Source: Benincasa hispida (taxonomy: Eukaryota > Streptophyta > Magnoliopsida > Cucurbitales > Cucurbitaceae). From it: DNA of 64,000 nt. The position numbers and the translations under genes are program-made. The notes under the pieces are model-generated. The model was not told where the DNA came from. It saw nothing but the letters and a program-made list of their open reading frames with translations, and did not search any database. The stretch lies in NCBI RefSeq assembly GCF_009727055.1, contig NC_052349.1, positions 33,559,405-33,623,404 on the forward strand, in the 5' to 3' direction. Shown here piece after piece: positions 34,611 to 45,383 of this stretch. Within the stretch, counting starts at the first letter, position 1; every line of letters begins with the position of its first letter.

Positions 34611-35204
34611 GGCGCTGTAGGGTAAATAATTTCGTTTTTTTTTTTTTTTTTTCATTTCTAAAAATTAAGCTTATTTCCTTTCTATTTCTTTCCATGATTT
34701 GCATCTTTGTACAAGGGTTGAATTCTTAACCAAATTCAAAAAATAACAACAAAAGTTTAAAAGTTACTTTTTTAGGGGCCATTTGTTAACCATTTGGTTT
34801 TTGGTTTTTGTTTTGAAAATTAAGCTCATTTCATCAAAATTTATTACAATAATTTACATCTTTCTTAATTACAATGGTTGAATTCTTAGCCAAATTTCAA
34901 AAGCTAAAACAATTTTTTGAAAACAACTTTTTTTAGTTCTCAAAATTTGGCTGAATTTTTTAAACCATTGGTGAAAAGGAAATAACAAGTGAAGAAATTT
35001 AGGGGTAAAAGTAGTATGCATAGACATAATTTTCAAAAACAAAATGGTTGCCAAACGAGACCTTAATTTTTAAATATTGGCTTGGTTTTTAAACCAATAA
35101 TAAAAAATATATAATAAAGAAGAAATTTGGATATAGAAGTAAAGTCTATAGATTTAATTTTCAAAAACAAAAATAAAAAACTTAAATAGTTACCAAATGG
35201 GACC
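34611..35204. mobile_element. Tourist-like MITE in copy 2, interrupted
   Basis: Counterpart of 33228-33524 (ends GGCGCTGTAGGGTAAAT and, reversed, GGTCCCATTTGGTAACTA). It is split at 34774 by a second MITE. A poly-T run of about 20 lies near its left end. Confidence 0.6.
34772..35065. mobile_element. Tourist-like MITE nested in the copy 2 MITE
   Basis: Element 34775-35062 with ends GGGGCCATTTGTTAACCATTT and, reversed, GGTCTCGTTTGGCAACCATTT, flanked by TTA at 34772-34774 and 35063-35065. Copy 1 has the uninterrupted sequence CTACTTTTTTAATTTTC at the matching place (near 33376), so the empty site is available for comparison. Confidence 0.75.
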
Positions 35205-35389
35205 TTAAAATCGAAGGAAATGAAAAAAATTATAAAAGTTTTGAAATCCCAAAATTTTTATATTCTATAATTAAATATTATTATAAAAAAGTGTAATTTT
35301 AGAATAATTTACGTGTAGAGGTATATGTTTTCATATTCTATTCACTTAATCTCTATGAAAATATTAAAATTGTTATGAAATTAAGGAGC

Positions 35390-35725
35390 ACAATGGGAAT
35401 ACAGATATGAAGAAATATAATATAATAATATTTTTATATAATAATAAATAAAGAAATAAAAACTAAAATTATAAAATAACTAAAATCATAAAATTAGACA
35501 ATCGGAAATTTTAGTGGAATTTAGTGTGGATTTCTCACAAATGGATATATCATCTTAAGATCTACCAAAAGCCACTATTTATAGGCAAAGTGGCAAGTAA
35601 GATGTGAACTTACATGGACACCAAGTATGAATTACTACAAGGCATATGGACAACATGAATGGTGACACATGGCCTTTGGAACACTAAGCAATGGACATCT
35701 ATCTTTTATTATAATATTCATAATA
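35390..35725 (-). mobile_element. Probable 3' LTR of a second copia family
   Basis: The minus strand reads, from 35725, TATTATGAATATTATAATA, a likely decayed TGTTATGAAT LTR start, directly after the polypurine tract. TATAAATA (minus strand, about 35577-35584) could be its promoter. The inner boundary is only estimated. Confidence 0.5.
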
Positions 35726-35735
35726 CTCCCCCTTA
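35726..35735 (-). other. Polypurine tract of the second copia family
   Basis: The minus strand reads AAGGGGGAG between the 3' UTR and the presumed LTR start, typical for plant copia elements. Confidence 0.6.
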
Positions 35736-35903
35736 GATGCCCACATATATATATATATATGAAATATGGCTCGTTAGAAACCTTACTAGGAAAAATCCAA
35801 TGGGAAAAAACCCTAGTGAAGGAAAAATAGTACATATTTCATATAATACATACTAAAAGAATACAATATATTTACTCCCCTCATGAAAACATCACTTCAG
35901 ATC

Positions 35904-36197
35904 TCAAATTCGCTGCATTCCAATGTTATGTACCAAGTTTTCAAAAGTTGCAGTTAGTAATGCCTTTGTAAATAAGTCTGTCAGGTTATCCTTTGAACAA
36001 ATTTGTTGTACAGTGGTGTCGCCATTTTCTTCAAGATCACGAGTGTAGAAAAGCTTCGGTGAAATATGTTTTGTTGTATCTCCTTTAATATATCCTCCTT
36101 TGATTTGGGTTATGCAAGCTGTGTTGTCTTCGTATAATATTGTTGGAATATTTTTATTATAAGACAAGCCACGTGTTTTACGAATGTGTTGAATCAT
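35904..36197 (-). pseudogene. Second copia family: RNase H C-terminal part
   Basis: A 97-residue frame with LYEDNTACITQIKGGYIKGD, KHISPKLFYTRDLEENGD and NLTDLFTKAL. These are RNase H / C-terminal blocks of a plant copia lineage distinct from elements A-F (which read LYCDN and HNVADPFTKAL). Separated by a stop from the next block. Confidence 0.85.
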
Positions 36198-36218
36198 TGA
36201 CCTTAGCCATGCACATTT

Positions 36219-36710
36219 TTAACTAGCCTCGTGATTTGCAAGAATTTCAACATGATTTGAGGAAGTGATTATTATAGTCTGTTTCACTGATCGCCATGAT
36301 ATAGCAATTCCTCCACACATGAACAGATAATCTGTTTGAGATCTAGCTTTGTGTGGATCAGATAAATATTCAAAATCTGCATAACCAACTAGATAAAATT
36401 TTGAATTATTCGAATCAAACAAACCCATATCTATTGTTCCTAAAAAATAACGAAGTATATGCTTAATTCCGTTCCAATGTCTTTTTGTAGGAGAAGAACT
36501 ATATCTAGTTAATAAATTTATTGAAAATGCAATATCTGGTCTTGTATTATTAGGAAGATACATAAATGCACCAATTGCACAAAGATATGGTACTTCAGGA
36601 CCAAGAATTTCTTCATTATCTTCTCGAGGTCGAAATATATCTTTCTTTATATATAATGAACAGACGTCCATTGGAAATTTAATGGATATGTTTTGTCCAT
36701 ATAAAATCAT
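36219..36710 (-). pseudogene. Second copia family: RT end and RNase H start
   Basis: A 163-residue frame: PEVPYLCAIGAFMYLPNNTRPDI is the standard block after RT, then FSINLLTRYSSSPTKRHWNG, ILRYFLGTIDMGLF, YADFEYLSDPHKARSQTDY (normally ...GYLSDPHKARSQTGY) and ISWRSVKQ. Conserved residues are altered. Inactive relic. Confidence 0.85.
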
Positions 36711-37453
36711 TTCAAAATTTTTCCTATATAAGTTGACTGATAAATAAATATTCCATTTGCTAAATGCTTAATTTGCAAATCAAGGAAAAATTTTATTTTT
36801 TTCGAAATCTTTCATCTCAAATTCTTTATTAAGATATTCTATTGCCTTTGAAAGCTCTTCAGGAGTTCCAATTATATTCAAGTCATCAACATATACAGTT
36901 ATAATAGCAAATCCTGATTATGATTTCTTTATAAAAACACACGAATATATTGGATTAATTTGATATCATTCTTTCAATAAATATCCACTCAGGCGATTGT
37001 ACCACATCCGTCCGGATTGTTTTAATCCATATAGTGATCTCTGTAACTTTATTGAATACCATTTACAGTAATTTGATATATATGTTTTGGGTACTTTAAA
37101 TCCTTCTGGGATTCTCATATAAATATCATTATCAAGAGATCCATATAATATGTTGTGACTACATCCATAAAATCCATATCCAAACTTTTGTACATAGTCA
37201 AGCCAATTAAATATCTTAATGTAATTGCATCCACCACTAGAGAATACGTCTCCTCAAAATCAATAACAGGTCTTTGTGAAAAAGCTTGTGCAATTAGTCT
37301 TGCTTTATATCTTGCGACCTCATTATTTTCATTTATTTTCCTCACAAATACCCATTTGTATCCCACAGGTTTAACACTTTCTAGTGTTCAGACTACAAGT
37401 CCAAAACCCCGTCGTTTTAAAAATGAGTTTAATTCTGTCTCGATTACTTCTTT
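36711..37453 (-). pseudogene. Second copia family: reverse transcriptase
   Basis: The minus strand holds the RT core in fragments. Near 36880-36910 it reads ITVYVDDLNIIGTPEEL with YVDD intact. The N-terminal block at 37115-37366 reads GYKWVFVRK...RYKARLIAQAFSQRP and DFEETYSLV; the first catalytic region is changed (MDFMDVVTTY). Stops and frameshifts disrupt the frame. Confidence 0.8.
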
Positions 37454-37699
37454 CTACTGAAGCCAAACTTTTCTATTTCGACATTCTTCAACAAATTTTG
37501 ATTCAGGATCCTCATTTTCAGATATAATATCAAGAACAACATTATACATAAAAATGTTGTCAATAATTACATTAGTTTGATTCCATCTTTTTCTTGTCAT
37601 GACATAGTTTATTGAAATTTTATTATTATCTTTAGGTATTTCACCTTTCTCATTAGTCATGTCGAAGATTTCTTCATAGGTATATACATCCTCAACCAA
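37454..37699 (-). pseudogene. Second copia family: integrase-RT linker
   Basis: An 81-residue frame with NNKISINYVMTRKRWNQTNV and SENEDPESKFVEECRNRKVW, the segment just before the RVT_2 domain in this copia lineage. The upstream part to 38050 continues it with stops. Confidence 0.7.
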
Positions 37700-38400
37700 G
37701 TCTTTTTCGCTATTATTTATTTTTTGTTTTCAAGGATTTTTATCTTTGGAAACTACTGTTCTACCACGCTTCTGGCGTGTTCTAGACTCACTGGTGACAA
37801 CTTGTCGTGTTAGGATATCAATTTTTTATGGAACATTTGGAGTTGGTATAGATGACTTAGTTACTTTCCATCTATAAATGCATTTTGGTTTTGATTTTCT
37901 ATATTTTGCAATGATTTATTTTCTAAACTTCAAGTTCACATTGATCTGTACGGGGATTAAATGAGACATGATGCATTCCATGTTAATTTATTTTTCAACT
38001 TCTGTATTCTCCTCCTATGTTGAAAATTTTGTCTAATTAAAATGACAATAGGCAAATCGGGTGCAGTCAAATACACACCCGTTAGGGGCTCAAGATATTT
38101 AATAATTGATAAGAGAATCATATTCCAAACATATATCCTAACTCCTTTGAGGACCCATTTAAGTCGTTGTTGTGGAGCAATTGACCTATACTACACATCC
38201 AAAAAATCTCAGATGGGATATTTGGCTCAATGACCATGAGCTAATTATAATGGTAGAGCTACTTCGAGATATAGCTACTGGCCAGGATGCACTACAAGTG
38301 ACGCAGGTTGGCAAAATACGAGATGTCCCGTATAGAGAGAGGAATCTAAGCTCCATAAGTAATGGTCTGCATTACATTGCAAAGCTTTTTAGTAAATGAT
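37700..38400 (-). pseudogene. Second copia family: integrase C-terminus and linker
   Basis: The minus strand contains SIIKYLEPLTGVYLTAPD at about 38050-38110, equivalent to the conserved plant copia block after integrase, and upstream ISHLRFFGC at about 38190-38220. Several stops. It confirms that this element runs right to left towards the N gap. Confidence 0.7.
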
Positions 38401-39067
38401 CTGCTAAAAATTTTGTGTCATGAACATAATGCTGGGCAGTGTTCAAGCACTTATGCCAAGATGCATCATTCGAATAAGTTATCATGGTAAAGCTTGTGCG
38501 TAATATCTCACTAACATTATAGTATCGATTGGGTCTTAACTAAAATTACAGGAAATTTGTGCTTCTTAACTTAATACTTGAGTAAGTAACTTGCAAAGTG
38601 ACAAGATCTTCGACTTGCTAGATAAAGCACATATGTACTGAGTTGCTAGAGTGCATAGTATTGGAGTACTATAAAGAGAGCTCTAAAGTGGTCCGACTCT
38701 GGGGGGTATATGGGTCAGATACTATCACCAGTATGAAATTACATTCCTAAAAATGAAGTGATTCAGTCCTACTTTGCTGATGATGGTCTTTCATAATTTA
38801 CTAACATTACATGATAATTATTAGAGTTGGAGAGACTCTTCTGGTTCTTCAATTGAGTATCTATTTGAATTCTCATTAATTCTCCCGTCATTATACGATC
38901 TTCAGCTGCCCAAGCGGTCATGTGCGGATGTAAATATTGGGATCGATAAGCTTCCAGGTTGCATTGTTGATATGTTTCGATTACTCATATATGAGTCAGT
39001 AATAAAATATTCACGAAGATAAAGGCATGCACTCTTCGCTAGATATGAGTTTTCATTTTGAGACAAT
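38401..39067. other. Unassigned stretch before the assembly gap
   Basis: No coding frame of note and no copia block identified. The sequence does not look like the internal LTR families nearby; it may belong to another retroelement that truncates the copia integrase. It ends at the run of N. Confidence 0.35.
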
Positions 39068-39167
39068 NNNNNNNNNNNNNNNNNNNNNNNNNNNNNNNNN
39101 NNNNNNNNNNNNNNNNNNNNNNNNNNNNNNNNNNNNNNNNNNNNNNNNNNNNNNNNNNNNNNNNNNN
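39068..39167. other. Assembly gap, 100 N
   Basis: Exactly 100 N, the usual placeholder for a gap of unknown length. A translated frame running through it is meaningless. Confidence 0.95.
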
Positions 39168-39500
39168 CGCTTTTTTCCTAAACGCTTTGAGAACTCATTT
39201 GAAAACTAATGTCAACTAGCAAGGTTCGATGTAGTTTGCTAAAACCTTTACTGGATGTTGTTGTTTTTTTCACGGGTCATTTCTGCTTAAAACCTAACCG
39301 TCGGTAAATGTGTGTTTTTGTTTTCAGTAACTTGTTGGTTTAGTTTGGTGCGTTTAAGCTCTTAATTTGATTCATATTTACATACACCGTGAAAGAATCT
39401 TGTAAATACTTCTATTTTTCGTGTAAACTTACCTCGATTTTTTATGTTGCAGGAGTGTTCTTTTAAGTTCCCGACCCTTTATGCACCGCGACAGTGTTCA
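39168..39500. other. Unassigned stretch after the gap
   Basis: T-rich, without copia similarity until about 39510, where gag sequence of element D begins abruptly. Element D therefore lacks its 5' LTR, PBS, leader and gag start. Confidence 0.4.
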
Positions 39501-40154
39501 TAATGTCAATGAGTTTGGATGAAGGCTCAATCGATTGCCGAATGCACATTTTGGCTCTAGCATATCTGATGCTTTGGCCAAAAGGGTTGAGAACATGATC
39601 ATTGCAGCGAGATCATGGAGTCGTTGCAAGATTTATTTGAATATCAATTCTTACTTTTCGAGTACAAAGGGATAAATGACAAAACCAGTAGTGTCAGTTC
39701 CCAATTTAAACTCCAGAAAGAGGAAGCAATTGTTTCTTGGTCTGTTGAGGTTCATGGAAGAGAAGTGTTCTCTGAAATGAAACTTGGAGCTTATTTAGGT
39801 TATGATACAGATCCCATTACTCTCCAAAAGATGAGGATGTCTAAAGACGATAAATGTGATTTATTGGTCTTGGAGACGTGTTTGGTAGAGAATAATGATT
39901 ATGTTTGGATCCTTGATTCAGGTGCTAGCAACCATGTCAATTCCTCTTACCAAGGATTCAGTTCCTGGCAAACGTTGCCACAGGGAGAGATGACTCTTAG
40001 AGTTGGTACTGATGAGGTTGTTTCAACTGTTGCTGTAGGCAGACTGAATTTATTTTTGGACAATAAACGTTATCTGTTATTGGATGATATTTTCGTAGTT
40101 CCTTATATTAAGAGGAACTTAATCTCGGTTTCTTGTCTCATTGAACAAGGATAA
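39501..40154 (+). pseudogene. Element D: gag remnant and protease
   Basis: Gag sequence (ALAKRVENMIIA, MESLQDLFEYQFLLF) runs into about 60 codons (TSSVSSQFKLQ, VFSEMKLGAYLGYDTDP) shared with element A, then the protease block CDLLVLETCLVENNDYVW and active-site ILDSGASNHV at about 39910. The CCHC nucleocapsid is absent, as in A. The DSG triad is intact. The ORF from 39615 is 179 codons. Confidence 0.8.
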
Positions 40155-40178
40155 ACCATCACTTTTTCTGAGAATAAA

Positions 40179-40466
40179 GTGTTTATTTTCAAGAATGGAA
40201 TGGAGATTGGGTTTGGTTCGATGGAAAGTAACTTATATGTACTAAGATCGTTAGTCATAAAATCCTTGTTTAACACTGAAATGTTCAGTATGGCAACAAC
40301 AGCTAAAAGACCAAAGGTTTTTCCTAAGGAAAACGCCCATCTTTGGCATCTAAGATTAGGTTATATCAACCTCAATAGGATTGAGCAGGTTGTGAAAAGT
40401 GGACTTCTAAAAAGTTTAAAGAAAACTCCTTGCCGGTATGTGAATCATGCTTCGAAGGCAAGATGA
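40179..40466 (+). pseudogene. Element D: GAG-pre-integrase
   Basis: A 95-residue frame with HLWHLRLGYINLNRIEQVVK. A frameshift near 40430 destroys the Cys pair of the zinc finger (CESC in the other elements). One stop separates it from the protease frame. Confidence 0.8.
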
Positions 40467-41133
40467 CCAAACGACCTTTTATTGGAAAAGGTTACAGAGC
40501 CATGGAAGCCTTAGAGCTTGTACATTCTGACCTCTATGGTCCGATAAGTGTTAGGGCTTGAGGTGGGTATGAATATTTCATCTCTTTCATAGATGATTAT
40601 TCAAGGTACGGGTATCTCTACCTAATGCAATGTAAGTCTGAAGTCCTTCACAAGTTTAAGGAGTATAAGGCTGAAGTTGAAAACTTGTTAGGTAAGAAGA
40701 GAAAAACACTACGATCTGATCATGGTGGAGAGTATATGGACCTCTAATTCCAGAAATATATGATAGAACATGGGATTGCATCCCAACTCTTGGCCCTAGG
40801 GTACACCTCAGCAGAATGGTGTATCAGAAAGGAGAAACAGAACCTTGTTGGACATGGTTCAGTCTATGATGAGTTATGCTCATTTTCCAGACTCGTTTTA
40901 GGGTTTTGCAGTGGAGATTGCATGTTATATTCTAAACAAGTTCCGTCGAAAAATGTTTCTGAAACACTTTTTGAGTTGTGGAGAGGCCGTAAAGGTAGTT
41001 TACGCCACTTTAGGATTTGGGGATGTTTGGCATATGTGCTTGTGACTAACGTGAAGAAGTTGGAACCATGTTCGAAAGTTTTCCTCTTTGTAGGCTACCC
41101 TAGGGAAATGAGGGGTGGATACTTCTATGACTA
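40467..41133 (+). pseudogene. Element D: integrase, interrupted
   Basis: Core blocks are visible across frames: LVHSDLYGPISV, then a TGA, ISFIDDYSRYGYLYLMQ, LRSDHGGEYMDL, a TAA, and a frameshift of the segment that should carry the catalytic Glu (near 40815). The last frame (40760-41134) ends with LFELWRGRKGSLRHFRIWGC and VGYPREMRGGYFYD. Two of the DDE residues are present; the third is out of frame. Confidence 0.8.
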
Positions 41134-41337
41134 AGTGATAACAAAGAGTTTGTTTCTACAAATGCTATCTTCTTGGAAGAAGACCACATGAGGGATCATA
41201 AGCCATGAAGTAAGATCGTTTTACGCGAGATTTTCAGTTAGACTGAGACTATTGAGGGTTCAACAAAAGTCGTTGAACAGGCTGACAAATCAACAAGGGT
41301 TATTGAGGTTGGTACATCTAGTCAACCAGCTCAAGAG
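41134..41337 (+). pseudogene. Element D: integrase-RT linker
   Basis: Ser/Thr-rich linker sequence with repeats resembling STKVVEQADKSTRVIEV, the same layout as in elements B (7973-8164) and E (55075-55266). Contains stops. Confidence 0.6.
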
Positions 41338-42321
41338 TTGAGACTGCCTCGACGTAGTGAGAGAGTTATGCACTTATCGGATCACTACACAGGTTTAACT
41401 GAAGCCCAAAACGTCATATCTAATGATGGGGTCGAGGATCCATTGTCTTTTAAGAAAGCAATGAAGGATGTTGACAAGGATGAATGGATTAAAGCTATGA
41501 ACCAGGAGATAGAGTTTATGTAATTCAATAACGTATGGGAGCTTGTGGATCCCCTTTATGAGGTAAGATCTATTGGGTGTAAGTGGATCTATAAGCAAAA
41601 GAGAGGTATAAATGGAAAAGTGCAAACCTTTAAGGCTTGACTCATGGCAAAGGGTTATACCCAGGTTGAGGGAGTTGTCTATGAGGAAACTTTCTCACTT
41701 GTTGTCATGCTCAAGTCTATCAGGATACTCCTGTCCATAGCCACACTTTATGATTATGAGATATGGCAAATGGATGTCAAGACTGCTTTTCTTAATGGTA
41801 ATCTTGAGGAGACCGTCTATGTGACTCAACCAGAGGGGTTCGTAGTTCCAAACCAAGAGCAAAGAGTTTGCAAGCTTAATAGGTCCATTTATGGACTGAA
41901 ACAAGCATCTAGATCATGGAAAATTAGATTTGACACTGTGGTCAAGTCGTTTGGCTATGATCAGAATGTTGATGAGCCTTGTTTTTATAAGAAAATCATC
42001 AACAAATTAATATCTTTCCTGGTACTGTATGTGGATGATATCCTACTCATTGGGAGTGATGTAGAGTATCTGACTGACATTAAAAAGTGGCTAACTGCCC
42101 AGTTCCAAATGAAAGATTTAGGTGAGGCACAGTATGTTCTAGGGATCCAGATTATTTGGGATCATAAGAACAAGAGGTTCACCTTATCTCAGGCATCGTA
42201 CATCGATCAAATGTTGATCAGGTACAGGATGTAGAATTCTAAGAGGGGTTTGTTACCCTTCAGGCATAGAATCGTATTGTCTAAGGATCAATGTCTTAAG
42301 AAAACTTAAGAAGTTGAAGAG
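41338..42321 (+). pseudogene. Element D: reverse transcriptase
   Basis: The N-terminal block (DPLSFKKAMKDVDKDEWIKA) ends at a TAA at 41521; another stop is at 41638. The main frame, 41644-42234, keeps the first catalytic Asp (WQMDVKTAFLNGN), IYGLKQASRSW, YVDDILLIGSD and QFQMKDLGEAQYVLGIQI. All RT catalytic residues are present, the best preserved RT core in the window, but stops before and after (TAG at 42232) make it non-functional as it stands. Confidence 0.85.
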
Positions 42322-42890
42322 ATGAGATGGATTCCCTATGCTTTAGCTGTAGGAAGCTTAATGTATGCAATGTTGTGTACCAAACCCGAAATTTTCTATG
42401 TAGTAGGGATTATAAGTCGATATCAGTCCATTCAGATCGATAGAGATTCTTGTAAATCGACATCGAGGTCAGTGTTCATTTTGAATGGAGGGGTTGTAGT
42501 GTGGAAAAGCATCAAGCAATGATGCATCACGGACTCCACTATGGAAGCCAAATACGTAGCCATTTGTTAAGCAGTTAAGGAGGCTGTGTGGCTAAGGAAA
42601 TTCCTTACAGATTTGGAAGTTGTTCCAAATATGGATTTGCCTATCATTCTTTATTGTGATAATAGTACGGCTGTACAAATTTGAAGGAACCTCGGAGTCA
42701 TCGTCAGGGCAAGCATATAGAGCGCAAATACCACTTGATCAAGGAGATTATGCATCGCGGTGATGTGTTAGTCACGAAGATCACGTTAGAGCATAACGTT
42801 GTTGATCCCTTTACAAAGGCTCTCATGGCTAAAGTGTCCAAGGGTCACTTGAAGAGTCTGGTCTACGGGACAATGCAGCATCTTGCCTAG
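42322..42890 (+). pseudogene. Element D: RNase H
   Basis: Frame with PYALAVGSLMYAMLCTKPEI, then a deletion to DRDSCKSTSRSVFILNGGVVVWKS, stops, and the C-terminal block RSHRQGKHIERKYHLIKEI...VDPFTKALMAKV. The segment corresponding to about 80 codons after ISRYQS is missing. Confidence 0.8.
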
Positions 42891-42998
42891 GGCACGTGGG
42901 AGATGATACTAGAGTATGCCCTAGGTTATTATATATTGTACATATTTTTATCTTGCATTGTACATTAGTCTTTCGAGGCATTAGGACAGGTGGGAGAT
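42891..42998 (+). other. Element D: 3' UTR and polypurine tract
   Basis: A first GTGGGAGATG at about 42897, then the true polypurine tract AGGTGGGAGAT at 42988-42998 directly before the LTR start TGTTGGGATTGG. Confidence 0.75.
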
Positions 42999-45220
42999 TG
43001 TTGGGATTGGTGTCCTAATTCTCCTGGAGTATCGTAGTTTATAATTTATACACATTGTTATGAATAAAATAAGAGTTATTTTATCTGGCATTTACTCATA
43101 TCCAATAAACAAAGCTCCATGGTTATTTATGTAAACTTAAGCATGTATATGAGATATACAAGTGGATCATGCCTTAAGTGATAACCTAAATAGGTCTGTA
43201 GTATAAGGATTAAGGTAGGATACCTGATCCTTGTGACACTACTGATACAACCCGCTTTGTAGAGCTTTACAAGTTTTGTGAACTACTATAGATGGTAGAT
43301 CCTGACCGTTCATGTGAAGACATGCGAGCGGGGGTGTCTTACACAAAGAGTTTGTATAAGACTGGACCATAAGATGATTCATCTCTGTATATAATGCCAT
43401 TGGTACTGGAGACTTATATCCCACCTAAATGACCATAAGTGACATGACATCAATATTGAGTGTTTTGAGAACTTCTGCCTTTGAGGGTAGTCCTTTGATT
43501 AGTATGGGTAAGAGTGGCCAGATTGTCAACTCAACATGCCTACCTTTTTTTTAGACTTGTCTGATTTGGGAGCTGGGAACTCAGTTACACAATATGGAAT
43601 TCACTTCATCCTCGAAGCAGGGGTAAGTAGACAGATTTCTCCCTTAAAGGCTGATTCCGGGGCTTGAACATAGTGGCTACAACTTATCTTTGGAAGAGAT
43701 GACTCAGTCATAGTAGGATTATGACTTATGTTCATTAGAGGGATTAATGGTACTTAAGGAGTTAGATGTAAATATAGGGGCATAACGGTTATTGGCCAAG
43801 CTGTACTTACGAGTGATCTGTGAAGGGTTAGCGCATTGTTGATTGGTTAAGATGGACATATAATATATCTATAGTAAGGAGAGTTCAGCTGTTGGTCTTT
43901 ATGTTGGGGTTGATGCCCTAAAGTCTCGTGTCCTGTAGCTTATAAACACTTTGTACGAAAGCTTGTGTTTTATAATATATGATATTTACTTCATATCTTA
44001 ATTTTTCTCAGTTGTATCTTTTATTTGCTTTACCACAAACCAATAAACATAAAATCCCTAGTTATTTGTATGTAAATTAAACATGTATGTGGTGACATAC
44101 AAGTGGATCATGTCTTGAGTGATAACCAAATTGGTCCCCTTGGTAGCTCAATGATTCAAGTTAAGAATCAATTCTTGGTGTTGATTTGAAATGTTCAAAT
44201 TGACAAGAGGTAATTCGATTATATACGATATGATTGGTGTGATGTATGAGATATATGTAGTGAAGGATTAAGGTAAATGGGATCTACATTAAGGACTATG
44301 GAATAGAAAAAGAGCTATGGTTTATATCTTTCATGAGATGAAATATTAAAATTATAGGTTATAAATATAGTATGAAAAGTTAGTTATCATATATATTTAT
44401 AATAATATTGATTATTGGATAATTATCTCTTTTTCTCTAATAACCAATTGAGTGGGAGATTATTGGTAGTTTTATGGTAACTGTGAGATAAAAGAAAAAA
44501 TGTTTTTTCTAAATTTGGTAAGTAGTTGAAAGAGATTTCCATTCACGGAAAATTACTCACGGTGGCTATCAAGTAAATTAGATTTGCTAAACGACAGCTG
44601 AAGAGAGACTAGACGATCATGGAGTGTTTCTATATGATAGACACTCAGCTAGCCGATTTGTTAAACGATTGAATAGCTTTTTCTAAATGATTACATAGCT
44701 TTTGTTAAACGATTAGGCATCGTCTATATGATAGACTTTGTCATCTCCCACTTGTTCAATCGGTTACACGATTGTTCTCCTCCGGTCTTTTCCTCTAACC
44801 AAGTCCATACAGAGCTCACACTTTTGGATTCTCACCTCGAGAATATCAAGGTAGCCATTGTGGTGGTGTCATACTCAACTCGACATAGTCAAGATTTTTG
44901 GAGGCCATTCGTGGTGTTCATGTTCTTGGAGTTTGCTGTGTTCGAGTTATTTGTTGATCGTGCTGTGTTGCGGTTGAAGTGTTCAAGTGTTTATGGTTGT
45001 CATCTTGCTGTGAACGAGCATTCGTGATCAAGGGTATTGAAGATGAGTTTTCAAAGGAATGTTAATTCCATCCTCTGATCTTTAGAAAAGCATGTTGTAA
45101 TTTCGTTTGTGCATAGCCTGTATGTTTCTGTTTCTTGACTGTAATTGTTAATGTTCATATACGATTGAAATTTGGAACGATCCTTCTACTGCTCATAGAA
45201 ATCCTCATGTCCAATTTCCT
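42999..45220 (+). mobile_element. Element D: 3' LTR, mosaic
   Basis: Begins TGTTGGGATTGGTGTCC after the polypurine tract; the same family as the LTR at 4246-6309. It ends near 45215 in CATGTCCAATTTCCTTC, just before the expected CA. At 43902-44133 it holds a 232-bp segment starting TGTTGGGGTTGATGCCC that is the start of the element E/C LTR family and replaces about 110 bp of native sequence. Confidence 0.8.
44590..44765 (-). repeat. GATCGTTTAG-like array in LTR of D
   Basis: Reverse-oriented motif (TAAACGATT, TAAATGATT, TAAACGATT) with the shared position at 44667, 44689 and 44711, exactly 22 bp apart. Orientation follows the element. Confidence 0.65.
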
Positions 45221-45383
45221 TCTGCCCATACGTGTATTTTCCCTCATGTGCATCTCTAGCCAACTTACCTCTACTCTAAGCCAAGTCCTGAGGCTCGACC
45301 TTGCCCATATATGAGACTAAGGTCATCACAATACAACGTCGCATCTATCTTCTTCATCTTGGTTCCCAACAACACGTCCCTCA
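45221..45383. other. Unassigned spacer
   Basis: 163 bp between two LTRs. Sequence style (CTCATGTGC, TAGCCAACTTACC) is reminiscent of 21777-22735, but I cannot confirm homology. Confidence 0.3.

Larger units (their letters stand above)
33616..35270. repeat. Tandem segmental duplication, copy 2
   Basis: Same order of blocks as copy 1. About 300 bp longer, mostly because an extra MITE (34775-35062) sits inside the resident MITE. The copies have diverged by many substitutions and small indels, so the duplication is not recent and not an assembly repeat. Confidence 0.75.

Noticed and set aside
39027..39209. 60-codon frame running through the N gap
   Set aside because: Most of it is undetermined sequence.
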